Shown: positions 17,477 to 26,018, counted from the first letter of the stretch. The stretch is DNA of 64,000 bases from an uncultured Sunxiuqinia sp. (GCF_947495665.1 NZ_CANLZV010000001.1:248001-312000); one strand, 5' to 3'. Notes: generated from the sequence alone by a model not told the origin. Numbers and translations: made by a program.

Positions 17477-18115
17477 ATGTTTTTCAATTTGTTTTTAACA
17501 GGCTTGTTTATTGGGGTTGCAGTGTCCATTCCTTTGGGACCAATTGGCGTATTGATAATTCAGAGAACTGTAAATAAAGACCGCACCGCAGGCTTTTTGT
17601 CGGGGATGGGAGCGGCGACTTCGGATGCCATTTATGCGATTGTTGCCGGATTCAGTTTAACCTGGCTTATTGATTTTATCCGACAATATCAATTGACGTT
17701 TCAAACGCTGGGCGCCCTGATTATTTTTTTGCTGGGCGTGCATATTTTTCTGAAGAATCCGGTAAAAGACATTCGGCGGTTACGTCGGAAAGGATCTTCT
17801 TACTTGCAGGACTATGTTTCTACCTTCCTGATTACCTTTCCGAACCCCTTGGTTATTTTTGTTTTTTTGGCGGTGTTTGCCAGTTCCGGCATTGTCCTGA
17901 ATATTGACCGGCCTTACCAGTCGTTTTTTATTGTGTTCGGAGTTTTCTCCGGAGCATGTCTTTGGTGGTTGTTTCTTACCGGCCTGGTTAGCTTATTTAA
18001 GCATCGTTTTAACCTGCGGTTGCTTTGGTGGTTTAATAAAATTGCCGGTGTTATTATCTGGATTTTTGTAATCGTCAGCTACGCTTACTCCCTGATCAAC
18101 CAACTTAAGATTTAA
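17477..18115 (+). CDS. LysE-family exporter
   Basis: A 212-residue inner-membrane protein with about six membrane helices. The opening FLTGLFIGVAVSIPLGPIGV, with its conserved PLGP(I/N)G..V motif, and the SGMGAATSDAIYAIVAGFSL segment are typical of the LysE/RhtB amino-acid exporter superfamily; FLITFPNPLVIFVFLAVFA matches the helix with a conserved NP. Substrate unknown. I take ATG at 17477, not the upstream alternative start at 17435, because the promoter box sits between them. It converges with the thioesterase gene and overlaps it by 11 bp. Confidence 0.85.
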   Translation: MFFNLFLTGLFIGVAVSIPLGPIGVLIIQRTVNKDRTAGFLSGMGAATSDAIYAIVAGFSLTWLIDFIRQYQLTFQTLGALIIFLLGVHIFLKNPVKDIRRLRRKGSSYLQDYVSTFLITFPNPLVIFVFLAVFASSGIVLNIDRPYQSFFIVFGVFSGACLWWLFLTGLVSLFKHRFNLRLLWWFNKIAGVIIWIFVIVSYAYSLINQLKI

Positions 18116-18515
18116 AATGAAGCTCCATGGCTTGGCGGAATTTCTGGGGAATCCGGCAGGGCTTGTTGGTGTTTGCATCAAAAAAAGCAAGCACAACTTC
18201 GCCAGAATTGATTAACTCATTCTGCTGGTTGTAAATCTCTGTTTTAATTGGAAACTTTACTTTCGGAATGGTTTCAATAATCGTCCTGATCGTGAGCAGA
18301 TCATCGTAGTAGGCTGACTTGAGGTAATTTATTGTTAAGCTTCGCGCCGGAAGCAGAATATTGGTCTCCTCAATTTCTTTGTAAGAAATCCCCAGGCTAC
18401 GAATCAACTCTGTTCGTCCGATTTCATAGTAGCGGGGGTAAACACCGTAATAGACGACTCCCATTTTATCGGTATCCTCATAGTAAACGCGAACCTTTGT
18501 TTCGTGAATTAGCAT
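18105..18515 (-). CDS. acyl-CoA thioesterase, YbgC/4HBT family
   Basis: A 136-residue hotdog-fold thioesterase. The active-site stretch YYEDTDKMGVVYYGVYPRYYE (with the catalytic Asp and the conserved Y and V around it) is that of YbgC and 4-hydroxybenzoyl-CoA thioesterases. It hydrolyses short-chain or aromatic acyl-CoA. It starts 5 bp after the SDR stop and is in the same operon; the pairing with a ketone-reducing SDR suggests lipid or acyl metabolism. Confidence 0.85.
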   Translation of the reverse strand: MLIHETKVRVYYEDTDKMGVVYYGVYPRYYEIGRTELIRSLGISYKEIEETNILLPARSLTINYLKSAYYDDLLTIRTIIETIPKVKFPIKTEIYNQQNELINSGEVVLAFFDANTNKPCRIPQKFRQAMELHFKS

Positions 18516-18520
18516 GTTAT

Positions 18521-19324
18521 TTATTTAAATGGAGAATTGGCTTCTTTTCCCATGTGAATATACGTCAGTCGGTCGAGCATGGTAGGCCAGAATTTCCCGA
18601 GGAAAACCGTGAATTTCCCTTCAATGAAAGTCAGGATAATCTCGCGTTTGCGTTTTTTAACAGCATTGGCAATGTGTCGGGCACAGGCTTCTGCAGTCAT
18701 CATTTTGCCTTCGTTGCGTGGCGTTTGCCCTTGCGAAGTGCCATTTTGGGTCAGGGCAGACTCCCGTACTTCGGAAGCTGTGAACCCCGGTGCGGCAACC
18801 AGCACATGAAGGCCGGTTTTTCTATTTTCAATTCGAAGAGCATCTAAAAAGCCGCGGATGGCATATTTTGATGCTGAATAGCCAGTGCGGGCAGGAAGTC
18901 CGACATAACCCGCAATAGAAATAACACCCACTACGGTACCTTTAACAGCAAGCAGGTGTGGTATGGCGTATTTGGTACAATAAACCGTTCCCCAGAAGTT
19001 AACATCCATCAGCTTTCGGATCACGTCAAGGTCTAAGTCGCTAAACAAAGCCCGCATGGATATTCCTGCGTTGTTTATCAATACGTCAATTCGACCAAAG
19101 TGAGCAATGGTTTGCTCAATCAGGTTTTTGCAATCCTGTTCGAGACTGACATCTGCTTGCGTGGTCAGGATGTTGGTTTGAGGCAAATCGTTCTTTATTT
19201 CTTCCAGACGATCCAGTCTGCGAGCAGCCAACGAAAGCGAAGCTCCACGAGCGGCAAATTCATATGCCAGGGCTTTCCCAATTCCAGATGATGCACCAGT
19301 GATGACAACTATTTTGTCTTTCAT
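18521..19324 (-). CDS. short-chain dehydrogenase/reductase
   Basis: A 267-residue classical SDR. NAD(P) binding motif TGASSGIG (about 9-16), the NNAG motif (INNAGIS), catalytic Ser in VISIAGYVG, and YSASK with Tyr and Lys. Arg residues after the second beta strand (LAARRLDRL) suggest NADP(H). The C-terminal VFLGKFWPTMLDRLTY is hydrophobic and may touch the membrane, as in SDRs acting on lipids. Substrate unknown. It is co-transcribed with the thioesterase. Confidence 0.85.
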   Translation of the reverse strand: MKDKIVVITGASSGIGKALAYEFAARGASLSLAARRLDRLEEIKNDLPQTNILTTQADVSLEQDCKNLIEQTIAHFGRIDVLINNAGISMRALFSDLDLDVIRKLMDVNFWGTVYCTKYAIPHLLAVKGTVVGVISIAGYVGLPARTGYSASKYAIRGFLDALRIENRKTGLHVLVAAPGFTASEVRESALTQNGTSQGQTPRNEGKMMTAEACARHIANAVKKRKREIILTFIEGKFTVFLGKFWPTMLDRLTYIHMGKEANSPFK

Positions 19325-19347
19325 AATTCAGAAAAATCAATTGGCTG

Positions 19348-19355
19348 CAAAATTA
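19348..19355 (-). promoter_or_regulatory. -7 box for the SDR-thioesterase operon
   Basis: Minus-strand TAATTTTG, fitting TAnnTTTG; predicted leader about 19 nt. No matching -33 element at the usual distance. Confidence 0.45.
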
Positions 19356-19495
19356 GTGTTTTTATTTTAAGCTCGTTTGTGGCCGCGGCTTTTTGAATGA
19401 AAAACTGGGAGTAATTTTTTTTAGACTCTAAGTTTCTTATAATCTTATGTTTGTTTTTGGAACGTGCTTTTTTTTGAAAAAATAATGAGAAAATG

Positions 19496-19527
19496 TTTTG
19501 CATTTTAGGTTCAAAAGCATACTTTTG
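19496..19527 (+). promoter_or_regulatory. promoter of tRNA-Lys
   Basis: TTTTG (19496-19500), 19-bp spacer, TACTTTTG (19520-19527): full match to the Bacteroidota consensus, about 36 bp before the mature tRNA. Confidence 0.85.
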
Positions 19528-19562
19528 CAACGCCTTTAAAACAAAAAGGCACTACACATGAT

Positions 19563-19638
19563 GACTCAGTAGCTCAGCTGGTAGAGCACATCCCTTTTAA
19601 GGATGGGGTCCTGGGTTCGAACCCCAGCTGAGTCACCA
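19563..19638 (+). tRNA. tRNA-Lys (anticodon TTT)
   Basis: 76 nt with encoded CCA. Acceptor GACTCAG/CTGAGTC, anticodon arm CATCCCTTTTAAGGATG (TTT), TpsiC arm CTGGGTTCGAACCCCAG. It marks the left edge of the decayed region that follows, a common integration position. Confidence 0.98.
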
Positions 19639-20273
19639 AGTAAGACAGAAGGCCTTGCAAGTAAATAACTTGTGAGGCTTTTGTTCTTTAGTGGTGTTTG
19701 GTGTTGTTGCAAAAAGAATCTGCACAAATAAGGAACCACCAAAGAGAGGTTGAGCTACTTAAAAAAAAAAGGATTGTCTTTGGTTGCCATGATGGGCGAA
19801 GTGGATGCAGGCTTACTCAAGTTTATTCTACCTCAGGAGTATTGCTTTTTCATCGCGACAGTTGCGAATAGGCAGGAGATTTAAATAAGGATGTGATAAA
19901 GTGCAGGTGATCTTTCAGGGAAGGGAAACTGCATATCCAGAGGATAAAAATGCAGTGACAAATTCAGTGGACGGAAGAGGAAGGTATACCCCGCTTAGTC
20001 TGGCTGTAGGGCTGTATTATGTAAGCAGAATTTGCTGCCCTTAGAAGTTCGGGCAAGATTATATAATGTCAGATGCCAAGTGACTTGTCCTTTATAATCA
20101 GTAACGCTTATCTAGGACTAGTCATGAAGGGAACTGGTTCCCTATAATGCCCCAATTCTGGATTGGCATAGACCATTTTTTAGTTGCTACTCTCAGAGTG
20201 TTAACAACTGATTGTTGAATTTTGCCGGATTGTTTACGAAACCCCTTCTGAAAACTTTTAGAATAAATGATCT
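19639..20273. other. decayed, gene-free region between tRNA-Lys and an IS remnant
   Basis: 635 bp without an intact reading frame. All frames are broken. The stretch 19800-19840 reads DAGLLKFILPQEY, which resembles the short N-terminal protein of ISAon1-like (ISL3-type) elements, so this may be more of the transposon debris seen downstream. I can see no promoter, terminator or RNA gene in the rest. Confidence 0.4.
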
Positions 20274-20555
20274 TCATAATCCCATTTCTTTCTCAAAAGC
20301 AATTTGCTCTTTCGAATTCAGATAAACTTGGCCGTCTGGATCATTCTTAGCAAGATAAGTATACAGGTTTGCATCCTCCAGGTCTTTTGTCTTTTTTCTA
20401 AGTGATTTCTCTATCAAAGCTTTGATATTTATTTCCTTAGAAGCATCAGCGATGGAGAGTATCTTGAAGGTATGGGCATCCAAGTCTATTATCTGTCTCT
20501 TTTTTGGATCTGATCCGCAATCAGGCTTTGATGCTTTTGCTACGATACGTCGCAC
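20274..20555 (-). CDS. small antitoxin-like protein with IS-derived N-terminus
   Basis: A 93-residue frame. Residues from about 20 on (KKRQIIDLDAHTFKILSIAD, NIKALIEKSL) resemble small Bacteroidota proteins that accompany RelE/ParE-type toxins, where a short beta strand precedes a ribbon-helix or helix pair. The first 17 or so residues are encoded by the left end of the IS remnant (20506-20740), so the native start has been replaced or lost. No toxin gene lies on either side. It may be a dead remnant; the antitoxin comparison is tentative. Confidence 0.35.
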   Translation of the reverse strand: MRRIVAKASKPDCGSDPKKRQIIDLDAHTFKILSIADASKEINIKALIEKSLRKKTKDLEDANLYTYLAKNDPDGQVYLNSKEQIAFEKEMGL

Positions 20556-20740
20556 CTTCGAAACACATCATGATACAATCATCAACTATTTCAACCAAAG
20601 AAGCACCAATGCTGCGGTGGAATCATTCAATGCCAAAATTAAAGAGTTCCGAAGACAATTTAGAGGAGTCACAGATGTGAAGTTTTTCCTTTACAGATTG
20701 TGTAAAATTTATGCCTAGACCCAGATTTTGGATCTGATCC
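20506..20740. mobile_element. internally deleted ISL3/ISAon1-like insertion sequence (235 bp)
   Basis: The left end begins GGATCTGATCCGCAATCAGG (20506) and the right end, read on the minus strand from 20740, begins GGATCAGATCCAAAATCTGG. Seventeen of the first 22 positions agree, so these are imperfect terminal inverted repeats whose outer 11 bp are themselves nearly palindromic. Between them only the C-terminal end of a transposase survives. I find no target duplication: the flanks are a T-run on the left and ATAATTTT on the right. Confidence 0.55.
20521..20718 (+). pseudogene. C-terminal fragment of ISAon1-like transposase
   Basis: About 65 residues ending at the TAG at 20716-20718 carry HHDTIINYFNQRSTNAAVES, FNAKIKEFRRQFRGV and FFLYRLCKIYA. 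This is the highly conserved C-terminal DDE segment of ISL3-type transposases (NYF..RSTNA..ESFNAKIK), including the final acidic residue of the active site. The N-terminal four-fifths of the enzyme is missing, so the fragment is inactive. Confidence 0.7.
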
Positions 20741-20767
20741 ATAATTTTAATAAATACGGCAGGGGTA

Positions 20768-20805
20768 ATAAAAAAAGAGCTACGATATTTTATCGTAACT
20801 CTCTT
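20768..20805 (-). terminator. terminator of tRNA-Pro
   Basis: Minus-strand hairpin with arms GTTACGATA / TATCGTAGC around a short A loop, extended by AGAG/CTCT and followed by a T7 run. Confidence 0.8.
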
Positions 20806-20817
20806 ACTTTGAATCTG

Positions 20818-20891
20818 TCGGGATGACAAGATTTGAACTTGCGACCCCTCGCCCCCCAGACGAGTACGCTACCAGACTGCGCCACATCCCG
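20818..20891 (-). tRNA. tRNA-Pro (anticodon GGG)
   Basis: 74 nt; acceptor CGGGATG/CATCCCG, anticodon loop CTGGGGG (GGG), TpsiC loop GTTCAAATC. The first base pair C1-G72 is typical of bacterial tRNA-Pro. Confidence 0.97.
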
Positions 20892-20947
20892 ATTCCTTGC
20901 TTTTGCTGAAATACTACCGTGGTAGAATCATTTCGCTGAAGCGTCTG

Positions 20948-20978
20948 CAAAAGTAAATAAAGAAGCTAATTCTGCAAA
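20948..20978 (-). promoter_or_regulatory. promoter of tRNA-Pro
   Basis: Minus-strand TTTG (20978-20975), 19-bp spacer, TACTTTTG (20955-20948): full consensus. Confidence 0.8.
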
Positions 20979-21055
20979 ATTAATTTTAACTATTGTGAAA
21001 ATAATTTTGATAGCCTGGCTCTATTGAGGCTTCATTATTATCGATGAGACAAATG

Positions 21056-21085
21056 TTGCAAATATCTCGATGTTGTGTAATTTTG
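21056..21085 (+). promoter_or_regulatory. promoter of trxB
   Basis: TTG (21056-21058), 19-bp spacer, TAATTTTG (21078-21085); predicted start near 21090, leader about 36 nt. Confidence 0.8.
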
Positions 21086-21125
21086 TCGTGTTATTTAATG
21101 AAAAAAAAGCTAAAAAATAAAAGTC

Positions 21126-22124
21126 ATGTTTAAATCATTGAATCTGAAAGAAAACGAAAAGCCAAATACAGATCCGGTAGGCGATACAGAGCGTGTCAAG
21201 TGTTTAATTATTGGTTCGGGCCCAGCAGGATATACAGCTGCCATTTATGCCGCACGCGCTAACTTAAATCCAGTTATGTATGAAGGACTTCAGCCAGGAG
21301 GACAGTTGACCACAACGACCGAAGTTGAAAATTACCCGGGATACCCGGAAGGAGTTACCGGACCGGTGATGATGGAGGATTTCAAAAAGCAAGCGGAACG
21401 TTTCGGAACAGATGTTCGTTTTGGTTATGCTACAAAAGTGGATTTCTCAGGAGAAATTCACAAGGTGTGGATTGATGACAAGAAAGTGATTGAGGCGGAA
21501 GCAGTTATTTTGGCAACTGGAGCTACTGCGAAGTACCTGGGATTGGAAGATGAGCAAAAATATGCTGGTGGTGGTGTTTCTGCCTGTGCTACTTGCGATG
21601 GCTTTTTCTACCGTGGAAAAGATGTTGCAGTTGTTGGTGGGGGAGACACTGCAGCTGAGGAAGCCTTGTACCTTGCCGGGCTGGCCAACAAAGTGTATTT
21701 AATTGTGCGTCGGGATGTCTTGCGTGCTTCACGTGTGATGGCTGACCGGGTTAAAAAGACACCCAATATTGAAATTCTGTGGAAACACCAAACCAAAGGC
21801 TTATTTGGTGAGGGAGTTGTGGAAGGAGCAACTCTTGTGAAAAACAAAGGGGAAGCTAACGAAGAAGAAGTTAAGATAAAAATTGATGGTTTCTTTTTGG
21901 CAATTGGTCACAAACCAAATTCGGATTTTGTGAAGGATTACCTCGAAACGGATGAGGTTGGCTATGTGAAGACGATTCCTGGCACTTCAAAAACAAATGT
22001 TCCTGGCGTGTTTGCTTGTGGTGATTTGATGGATTCCATCTATCGTCAAGCGATTACTGCTGCCGGTTCGGGCTGTAAAGCAGCCATGGATGTTGAACGC
22101 TATTTATCAGAGAAGAATGCTTAA
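21126..22124 (+). CDS. trxB: thioredoxin-disulfide reductase
   Basis: A 332-residue low-Mr thioredoxin reductase: FAD-binding GSGPAGYTAAIYAARA (about 31-46), the redox pair in ACATCDGFF (about 155-163), NADPH-binding GGGDTAAEEALYLA with RR-type residues (VRRDVLRAS) and the C-terminal FAD contact GVFACGDLMDSIYRQAITAA. It uses NADPH to reduce thioredoxins such as the one at 5402. About 18 extra N-terminal residues precede the fold. Monocistronic, closed by a bidirectional terminator. Confidence 0.97.
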   Translation: MFKSLNLKENEKPNTDPVGDTERVKCLIIGSGPAGYTAAIYAARANLNPVMYEGLQPGGQLTTTTEVENYPGYPEGVTGPVMMEDFKKQAERFGTDVRFGYATKVDFSGEIHKVWIDDKKVIEAEAVILATGATAKYLGLEDEQKYAGGGVSACATCDGFFYRGKDVAVVGGGDTAAEEALYLAGLANKVYLIVRRDVLRASRVMADRVKKTPNIEILWKHQTKGLFGEGVVEGATLVKNKGEANEEEVKIKIDGFFLAIGHKPNSDFVKDYLETDEVGYVKTIPGTSKTNVPGVFACGDLMDSIYRQAITAAGSGCKAAMDVERYLSEKNA

Positions 22125-22140
22125 TTGCTAAAACCAGAGA

Positions 22141-22184
22141 TAAAAAAACAGCCGTGTGGATTTCCCGCACGGCTGTTTTTTTAT
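22141..22184. terminator. bidirectional terminator between trxB and the oxoamine synthase gene
   Basis: Stem ACAGCCGTGTGG (22148-22159) / CCGCACGGCTGT (22165-22176) with one G-T pair, A7 on the left and T7 on the right; serves both convergent genes. Confidence 0.9.
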
Positions 22185-22195
22185 TGTCTATGACC

Positions 22196-23440
22196 TTAGG
22201 CCATATCCGGAACTTCAGCGTCTTTGTAGACTCCTGATTCCAGTTTATCTCTAACCTCTTTGAATGCTTCGATAGTGATTTTAACATCTTCCAGGTTGTG
22301 CATTGCGGTAGGGATTAAGCGAAGGATAATTTCCCCCTTCGGAATAACCGGGTAAACCACAACAGAGCAGAAGATACCATAGTTTTCGCGTAGGTCCATA
22401 ACCACGTTGGTAGCTTCGCCAACGCCACCTTTCATATAAACCGGAGTAACAGGAGAGTTGGTACGTCCTAAGTCGAAACCAGCTTCTTTCAAGCCTGATT
22501 GCAAACTGTTAACAACAGTCCACAGTTGTTCGCGCAGTTCCGGGCTGTTTTTCAAAAGCTCCAGACGTTTCATAGCACCAACGACCATAGGCATTGGCAA
22601 TGATTTGGCGAATGTTTGTGAGCGCATGTTGTAGCGCAAATAGTTGCAAATATCCGTGTCGCAGGCAATGAATGCTCCGATTCCGGCCATCGCCTTGGCG
22701 AAAGTGCAGAAGTGAAGGTCCACCTGATCCTGAACGCCAAAGTGCTCTGGTGCTCCGGCTCCGGTTGGTCCCATTACTCCAAATCCATGGGCATCGTCAA
22801 CCAATAGTCTGAAATTGAATTCTTTTTTCAAGGCAACAATTTCATCCAATTTTCCAAGGTCGCCTGACATTCCGAAGACCCCTTCAGTAATTACCAAAAT
22901 GCCACCGCCTTGTTTTTCGGCTAACTTGGTTGCACGGGTAAGTTGAATTTTTAGATTTTCAATATTGTTGTGTGGATATACATAGCGTTTGCCCATGTGC
23001 AGACGAACACCATCCAAAATACATGCGTGAGATTCACTGTCGTAAACAATCACATCATTACGGCCACAAACCGCATCAATGATTGAAACCATTCCCTGGT
23101 AGCCAAAGTTCAATAGGAACGAATCCGGTTTGCCAACGTAGGCGGCCAGTTGTTTTTCCAGTTCTTCGTGTTGGTTGGTTTGCCCCGACATCATGCGGGC
23201 TCCCATCGGATAAGCCAGTCCCCATTCTTTAGTGGCATCAGCATCCACTTGACGAACTTCCGGGTGATTGGCCAGGCCAATGTAGTTGTTCAAACTCCAG
23301 GTTAGCACTTCTTTGCCCCTGAACTTCATGCGGGCACTGATTTCGCCTTCCAGCTTAGGGAATGCAAAATAGCCATGGGCTCTCTCCATGTGCTTACCAA
23401 TGTCGCCTCTATTTGATCGAAATTTTTCAAAAATATCCAC
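22196..23440 (-). CDS. PLP-dependent alpha-oxoamine synthase (serine palmitoyltransferase/KBL-like)
   Basis: A 414-residue fold-type I PLP enzyme of the alpha-oxoamine synthase family (KBL, BioF, SPT). Visible are the SLNNYIGLANHPEV entry loop, GARMMSGQTNQHEELE, the His that stacks on PLP (YDSESHACILDGVR), the PLP-binding DDAHGFGVMG and the lysine region TFAKAMAGIGAF, where Lys forms the internal aldimine. It condenses an acyl-CoA with an amino acid. Bacteroidota homologues with this N-terminus are usually called serine palmitoyltransferase (sphingolipid synthesis) or 8-amino-7-oxononanoate synthase; the absence of bio genes nearby favours a lipid role, but this is inference. Confidence 0.8.
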   Translation of the reverse strand: MDIFEKFRSNRGDIGKHMERAHGYFAFPKLEGEISARMKFRGKEVLTWSLNNYIGLANHPEVRQVDADATKEWGLAYPMGARMMSGQTNQHEELEKQLAAYVGKPDSFLLNFGYQGMVSIIDAVCGRNDVIVYDSESHACILDGVRLHMGKRYVYPHNNIENLKIQLTRATKLAEKQGGGILVITEGVFGMSGDLGKLDEIVALKKEFNFRLLVDDAHGFGVMGPTGAGAPEHFGVQDQVDLHFCTFAKAMAGIGAFIACDTDICNYLRYNMRSQTFAKSLPMPMVVGAMKRLELLKNSPELREQLWTVVNSLQSGLKEAGFDLGRTNSPVTPVYMKGGVGEATNVVMDLRENYGIFCSVVVYPVIPKGEIILRLIPTAMHNLEDVKITIEAFKEVRDKLESGVYKDAEVPDMA

Positions 23441-23467
23441 TTCAAAAAGCTTTAAAAATTAACAATG

Positions 23468-23498
23468 CAAAAGTAATTTTTTTTAAGAAGTCTACAAA
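23468..23498 (-). promoter_or_regulatory. promoter of the oxoamine synthase gene
   Basis: Minus-strand TTTG (23498-23495), 19-bp spacer, TACTTTTG (23475-23468): full consensus; leader about 23 nt. Confidence 0.85.
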
Positions 23499-23575
23499 TT
23501 TGTTAATTTATATTAAACCAGTGAGTATATAAACAATATCTTGCGTATTTTGCCGCTGAAATTTTAATAAAAATG

Positions 23576-23583
23576 TATCTTTG
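23576..23583 (+). promoter_or_regulatory. -7 box of the bamD operon
   Basis: TATCTTTG ends 4 bp before an ATG at 23588 and 16 bp before the likely start at 23600. A TTTTG at 23548-23552 lies 23 bp upstream. The box excludes the longer start at 23573. Confidence 0.55.
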
Positions 23584-23599
23584 CGCCATGCTTATAAAA

Positions 23600-24406
23600 A
23601 TGAAGAATTTTATCCTTTTTGCACTCTTGCTAATAATGGTTGGTACATCGTGTAGCGATTACAACAAGATTGTGAAAAGTACAGACTACGAGTTTAAGTA
23701 TAAAAAAGCACTGGAATATTATGAAGACGAGGAATTTGTGCGTTCTTCCCAGTTGCTGAGTGAGCTTGTTAACATTTATCGGGGAACCAGTCGGGCCGAC
23801 GAAGTGTATTACTATTACGCTAAGAGTCATTTTGGAATGAATGACTACCTGATGGCAGGACATTGGTTTAGGACATTGGTTAAAGATTTTCCGAAAAGTA
23901 AATATGCCGAAGAATCACAATATATGATTGGCTATTGCTTTTACCTGGATTCACCCAAGCCTCGTTTAGATCAGCAAGTTTCACAAAAGGCCATTGATGC
24001 ATTTCAATTGTATATGAACCTTTATCCGGGAAGTGACCGGATAGAAGAAGCCAATCGCCTGATTATTGAACTGCGCGATAAATTGGTATTCAAATCGTTT
24101 TTGAGTGCCAAGCTCTATTACGACCTGGAAGATTACAAAGCAGCGGTGATTGCTTTGAATAATGCTTTGAAGGATTTTCCCGACACCAAGTATCGTGAAG
24201 AGCTCATGTTTATGCATTTACGGGCCAAATATCTTTTGGCTATCAGAAGTATAGAGGAAAAAAAAGAGCAACGTTTGACCGATGCTTTGGATGAATATTT
24301 TACCTTTGTCGATGAATTCCCGGAAAGTGAATACCGGAAAGATGCGGATAAGTTTTATCAGCAGACGGCAAAATTGTTAAATTACAACGAAGAGGCTAAT
24401 TTATAA
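23600..24406 (+). CDS. bamD: outer-membrane assembly lipoprotein BamD
   Basis: A 268-residue lipoprotein of the BAM complex that folds outer-membrane proteins. Lipobox LIMVGTSCS puts the lipidated Cys at about residue 19 from ATG 23600. It carries five TPR-like helix pairs (YYEDEEFVRSSQLLSELV, YYYYAKSHFGMNDYLMAGHW, LYYDLEDYKAAVIALNNAL and others), the usual BamD layout, and ends KLLNYNEEAN. First gene of a five-gene operon (bamD-rpoZ-coaBC-porD-recN) that is conserved across Bacteroidota. Confidence 0.92.
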   Translation: MKNFILFALLLIMVGTSCSDYNKIVKSTDYEFKYKKALEYYEDEEFVRSSQLLSELVNIYRGTSRADEVYYYYAKSHFGMNDYLMAGHWFRTLVKDFPKSKYAEESQYMIGYCFYLDSPKPRLDQQVSQKAIDAFQLYMNLYPGSDRIEEANRLIIELRDKLVFKSFLSAKLYYDLEDYKAAVIALNNALKDFPDTKYREELMFMHLRAKYLLAIRSIEEKKEQRLTDALDEYFTFVDEFPESEYRKDADKFYQQTAKLLNYNEEANL

Positions 24407-24412
24407 ATAGAT

Positions 24413-24748
24413 ATGGATTATAAGAAAATTAAAGCTGAGAGCTCGACAGTCCCAAGAGACTTGACCGACTTGGAAGACCAAACAGGAAATGTTTACGAAA
24501 CAGTCATGATTCTGGCAAAACGTTCAAACCAAATTGCTTCTGAAATGAAAGAAGAATTGAACCAGAAATTGCAGGAATTTGCTTCGTATTCAGACAACCT
24601 GGAAGAAGTATTTGAAAACCGCGAACAAATCGAAATTTCAAAATATTACGAGCGTTTGCCAAAACCAACTTTGATTGCTTTTGAAGAACTGAAGCAAGAA
24701 CAAATTTATCACCGTAACCCCGCGAAAGAAAACCGCAAGGGACTTTAA
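24413..24748 (+). CDS. rpoZ: RNA polymerase omega subunit, Bacteroidota type
   Basis: A 111-residue protein. The core TGNVYETVMILAKRSNQIAS matches the conserved R.......RA.QI.. helix of omega, here in the divergent Bacteroidota form, with a longer charged C-terminus (FENREQIEISKYYERLPKP). Omega helps assemble beta-prime into RNA polymerase. It lies 6 bp after bamD, and its stop codon directly abuts the coaBC start. Confidence 0.85.
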   Translation: MDYKKIKAESSTVPRDLTDLEDQTGNVYETVMILAKRSNQIASEMKEELNQKLQEFASYSDNLEEVFENREQIEISKYYERLPKPTLIAFEELKQEQIYHRNPAKENRKGL

Positions 24749-25969
24749 ATGGAGGCCTTCATGAGGCTAAAGGGAAAACATATTATATTAGGATTAACCG
24801 GAAGTATAGCTGCCTACAAGGCGGCTTATCTTTTAAGAGGGCTAGTGAAAGAGGGAGCTGAGGTACAAGTGGTGATGACTCCTGCCGCTAAGGAGTTTAT
24901 TACCCCTGTAACCATGTCGGCCTTATCCGGACGACCGGTGGCTTCTGAATTCTTTGCGGCCAACGATGGTACCTGGCATTCGCATGTTGATATGGGACAA
25001 TGGGCTGACTTAATGCTTATTGCTCCGGTAACAGCTGCTACGCTGGGGAAAATGGCGCATGGTATTGCTGATAACCTACTGGTAACAACTTACATGTCGG
25101 CTAAATGCCCGGTGTATTTGGCCCCTGCCATGGATTTGGACATGTTTAAGCACCCTTCAACACTTCAGAATCTCGAGATATTGCGTTCGTTTGGCAATGT
25201 TATTCTGGAGCCCGGCGAAGGTGAACTGGCCAGTGGCTTGCATGGCAAGGGACGCATGCAGGAGCCCGAACAGCTGGTTGAAGAAGTTGTAACCTTTTTC
25301 AACTCAAAAAAAAAACTTCTGAATAAAAAGGTGTTGGTAACTGCCGGCCCTACCTTTGAAAAAATTGACCCGGTACGTTTTATAGGTAATTATTCTTCAG
25401 GAAAAATGGGTTTTGCTCTGGCTGAAGAACTGGCTGAAGCAGGCGCTTCGGTGACCTTGGTAAGCGGACCGGTTAGTTTAGCAACTACTCATCCCAGCAT
25501 TCAACGGATTGATGTTGAGTCTGCGGCAGAAATGCACCAGGCTTGTTTGGATCTCTTTTCCGGAGTTGATGCCGCAATTATGTGTGCAGCAGTGGCCGAT
25601 TACAGACCCAAGCATGCGGCAGACCAGAAAATTAAGCGTACTGCTGCTGATATGCAGATTGATCTTGAAGCAACAGCCGACATTGCTGCATCGCTTGGAC
25701 AATTGAAAACCGATATGCAATTGCTAGTTGGTTTTGCTTTGGAAACCAATGATGAAAAGCAAAATGCGCTGGGTAAAATGCAAAAAAAGAACCTCGATTT
25801 TATTGTGCTCAATTCGTTGCAGGATGCAGGGGCCGGATTTGGAGGAAATACCAATAAGATTACAATTCTGTCGAAAGACAATAATGCCCAGGAATTTGAG
25901 TTAAAGCACAAGAGGGAAGTTGCTGCCGATATTGTGGGAAAACTCATTCAGGAATTGGCAAAGTTGTAA
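24749..25969 (+). CDS. coaBC: bifunctional phosphopantothenoylcysteine decarboxylase/synthetase
   Basis: A 406-residue fusion for two coenzyme A steps. CoaC flavoprotein part (about 1-190): GLTGSIAAYKAAYLLRGLVK, the catalytic His in WHSHVDMG, the PAMDLDMF motif (PXMNXXMW type) and GKGRMQEP with the substrate lid. CoaB part (about 195-400): VTAGPTFEKIDPVRFIGNYS, SGKMGFALAEELAEAGASVT, and ADYRPKHAADQKIKR, the CTP/substrate loop. The start ATG directly follows the rpoZ stop; a second ATG five codons in (MRLKGK) is also possible. Confidence 0.95.
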   Translation: MEAFMRLKGKHIILGLTGSIAAYKAAYLLRGLVKEGAEVQVVMTPAAKEFITPVTMSALSGRPVASEFFAANDGTWHSHVDMGQWADLMLIAPVTAATLGKMAHGIADNLLVTTYMSAKCPVYLAPAMDLDMFKHPSTLQNLEILRSFGNVILEPGEGELASGLHGKGRMQEPEQLVEEVVTFFNSKKKLLNKKVLVTAGPTFEKIDPVRFIGNYSSGKMGFALAEELAEAGASVTLVSGPVSLATTHPSIQRIDVESAAEMHQACLDLFSGVDAAIMCAAVADYRPKHAADQKIKRTAADMQIDLEATADIAASLGQLKTDMQLLVGFALETNDEKQNALGKMQKKNLDFIVLNSLQDAGAGFGGNTNKITILSKDNNAQEFELKHKREVAADIVGKLIQELAKL

Positions 25970-26018
25970 GACTTCAGTAGAATTTTTTTATTTTTACTCT
26001 ACAGGTATTTTTTAGGTT

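Noticed and set aside
19563-20891. Genomic island integrated at tRNA-Lys
   Set aside because: The stretch is only about 1.2 kb, holds no integrase, and no repeat of the tRNA 3' end is found downstream.
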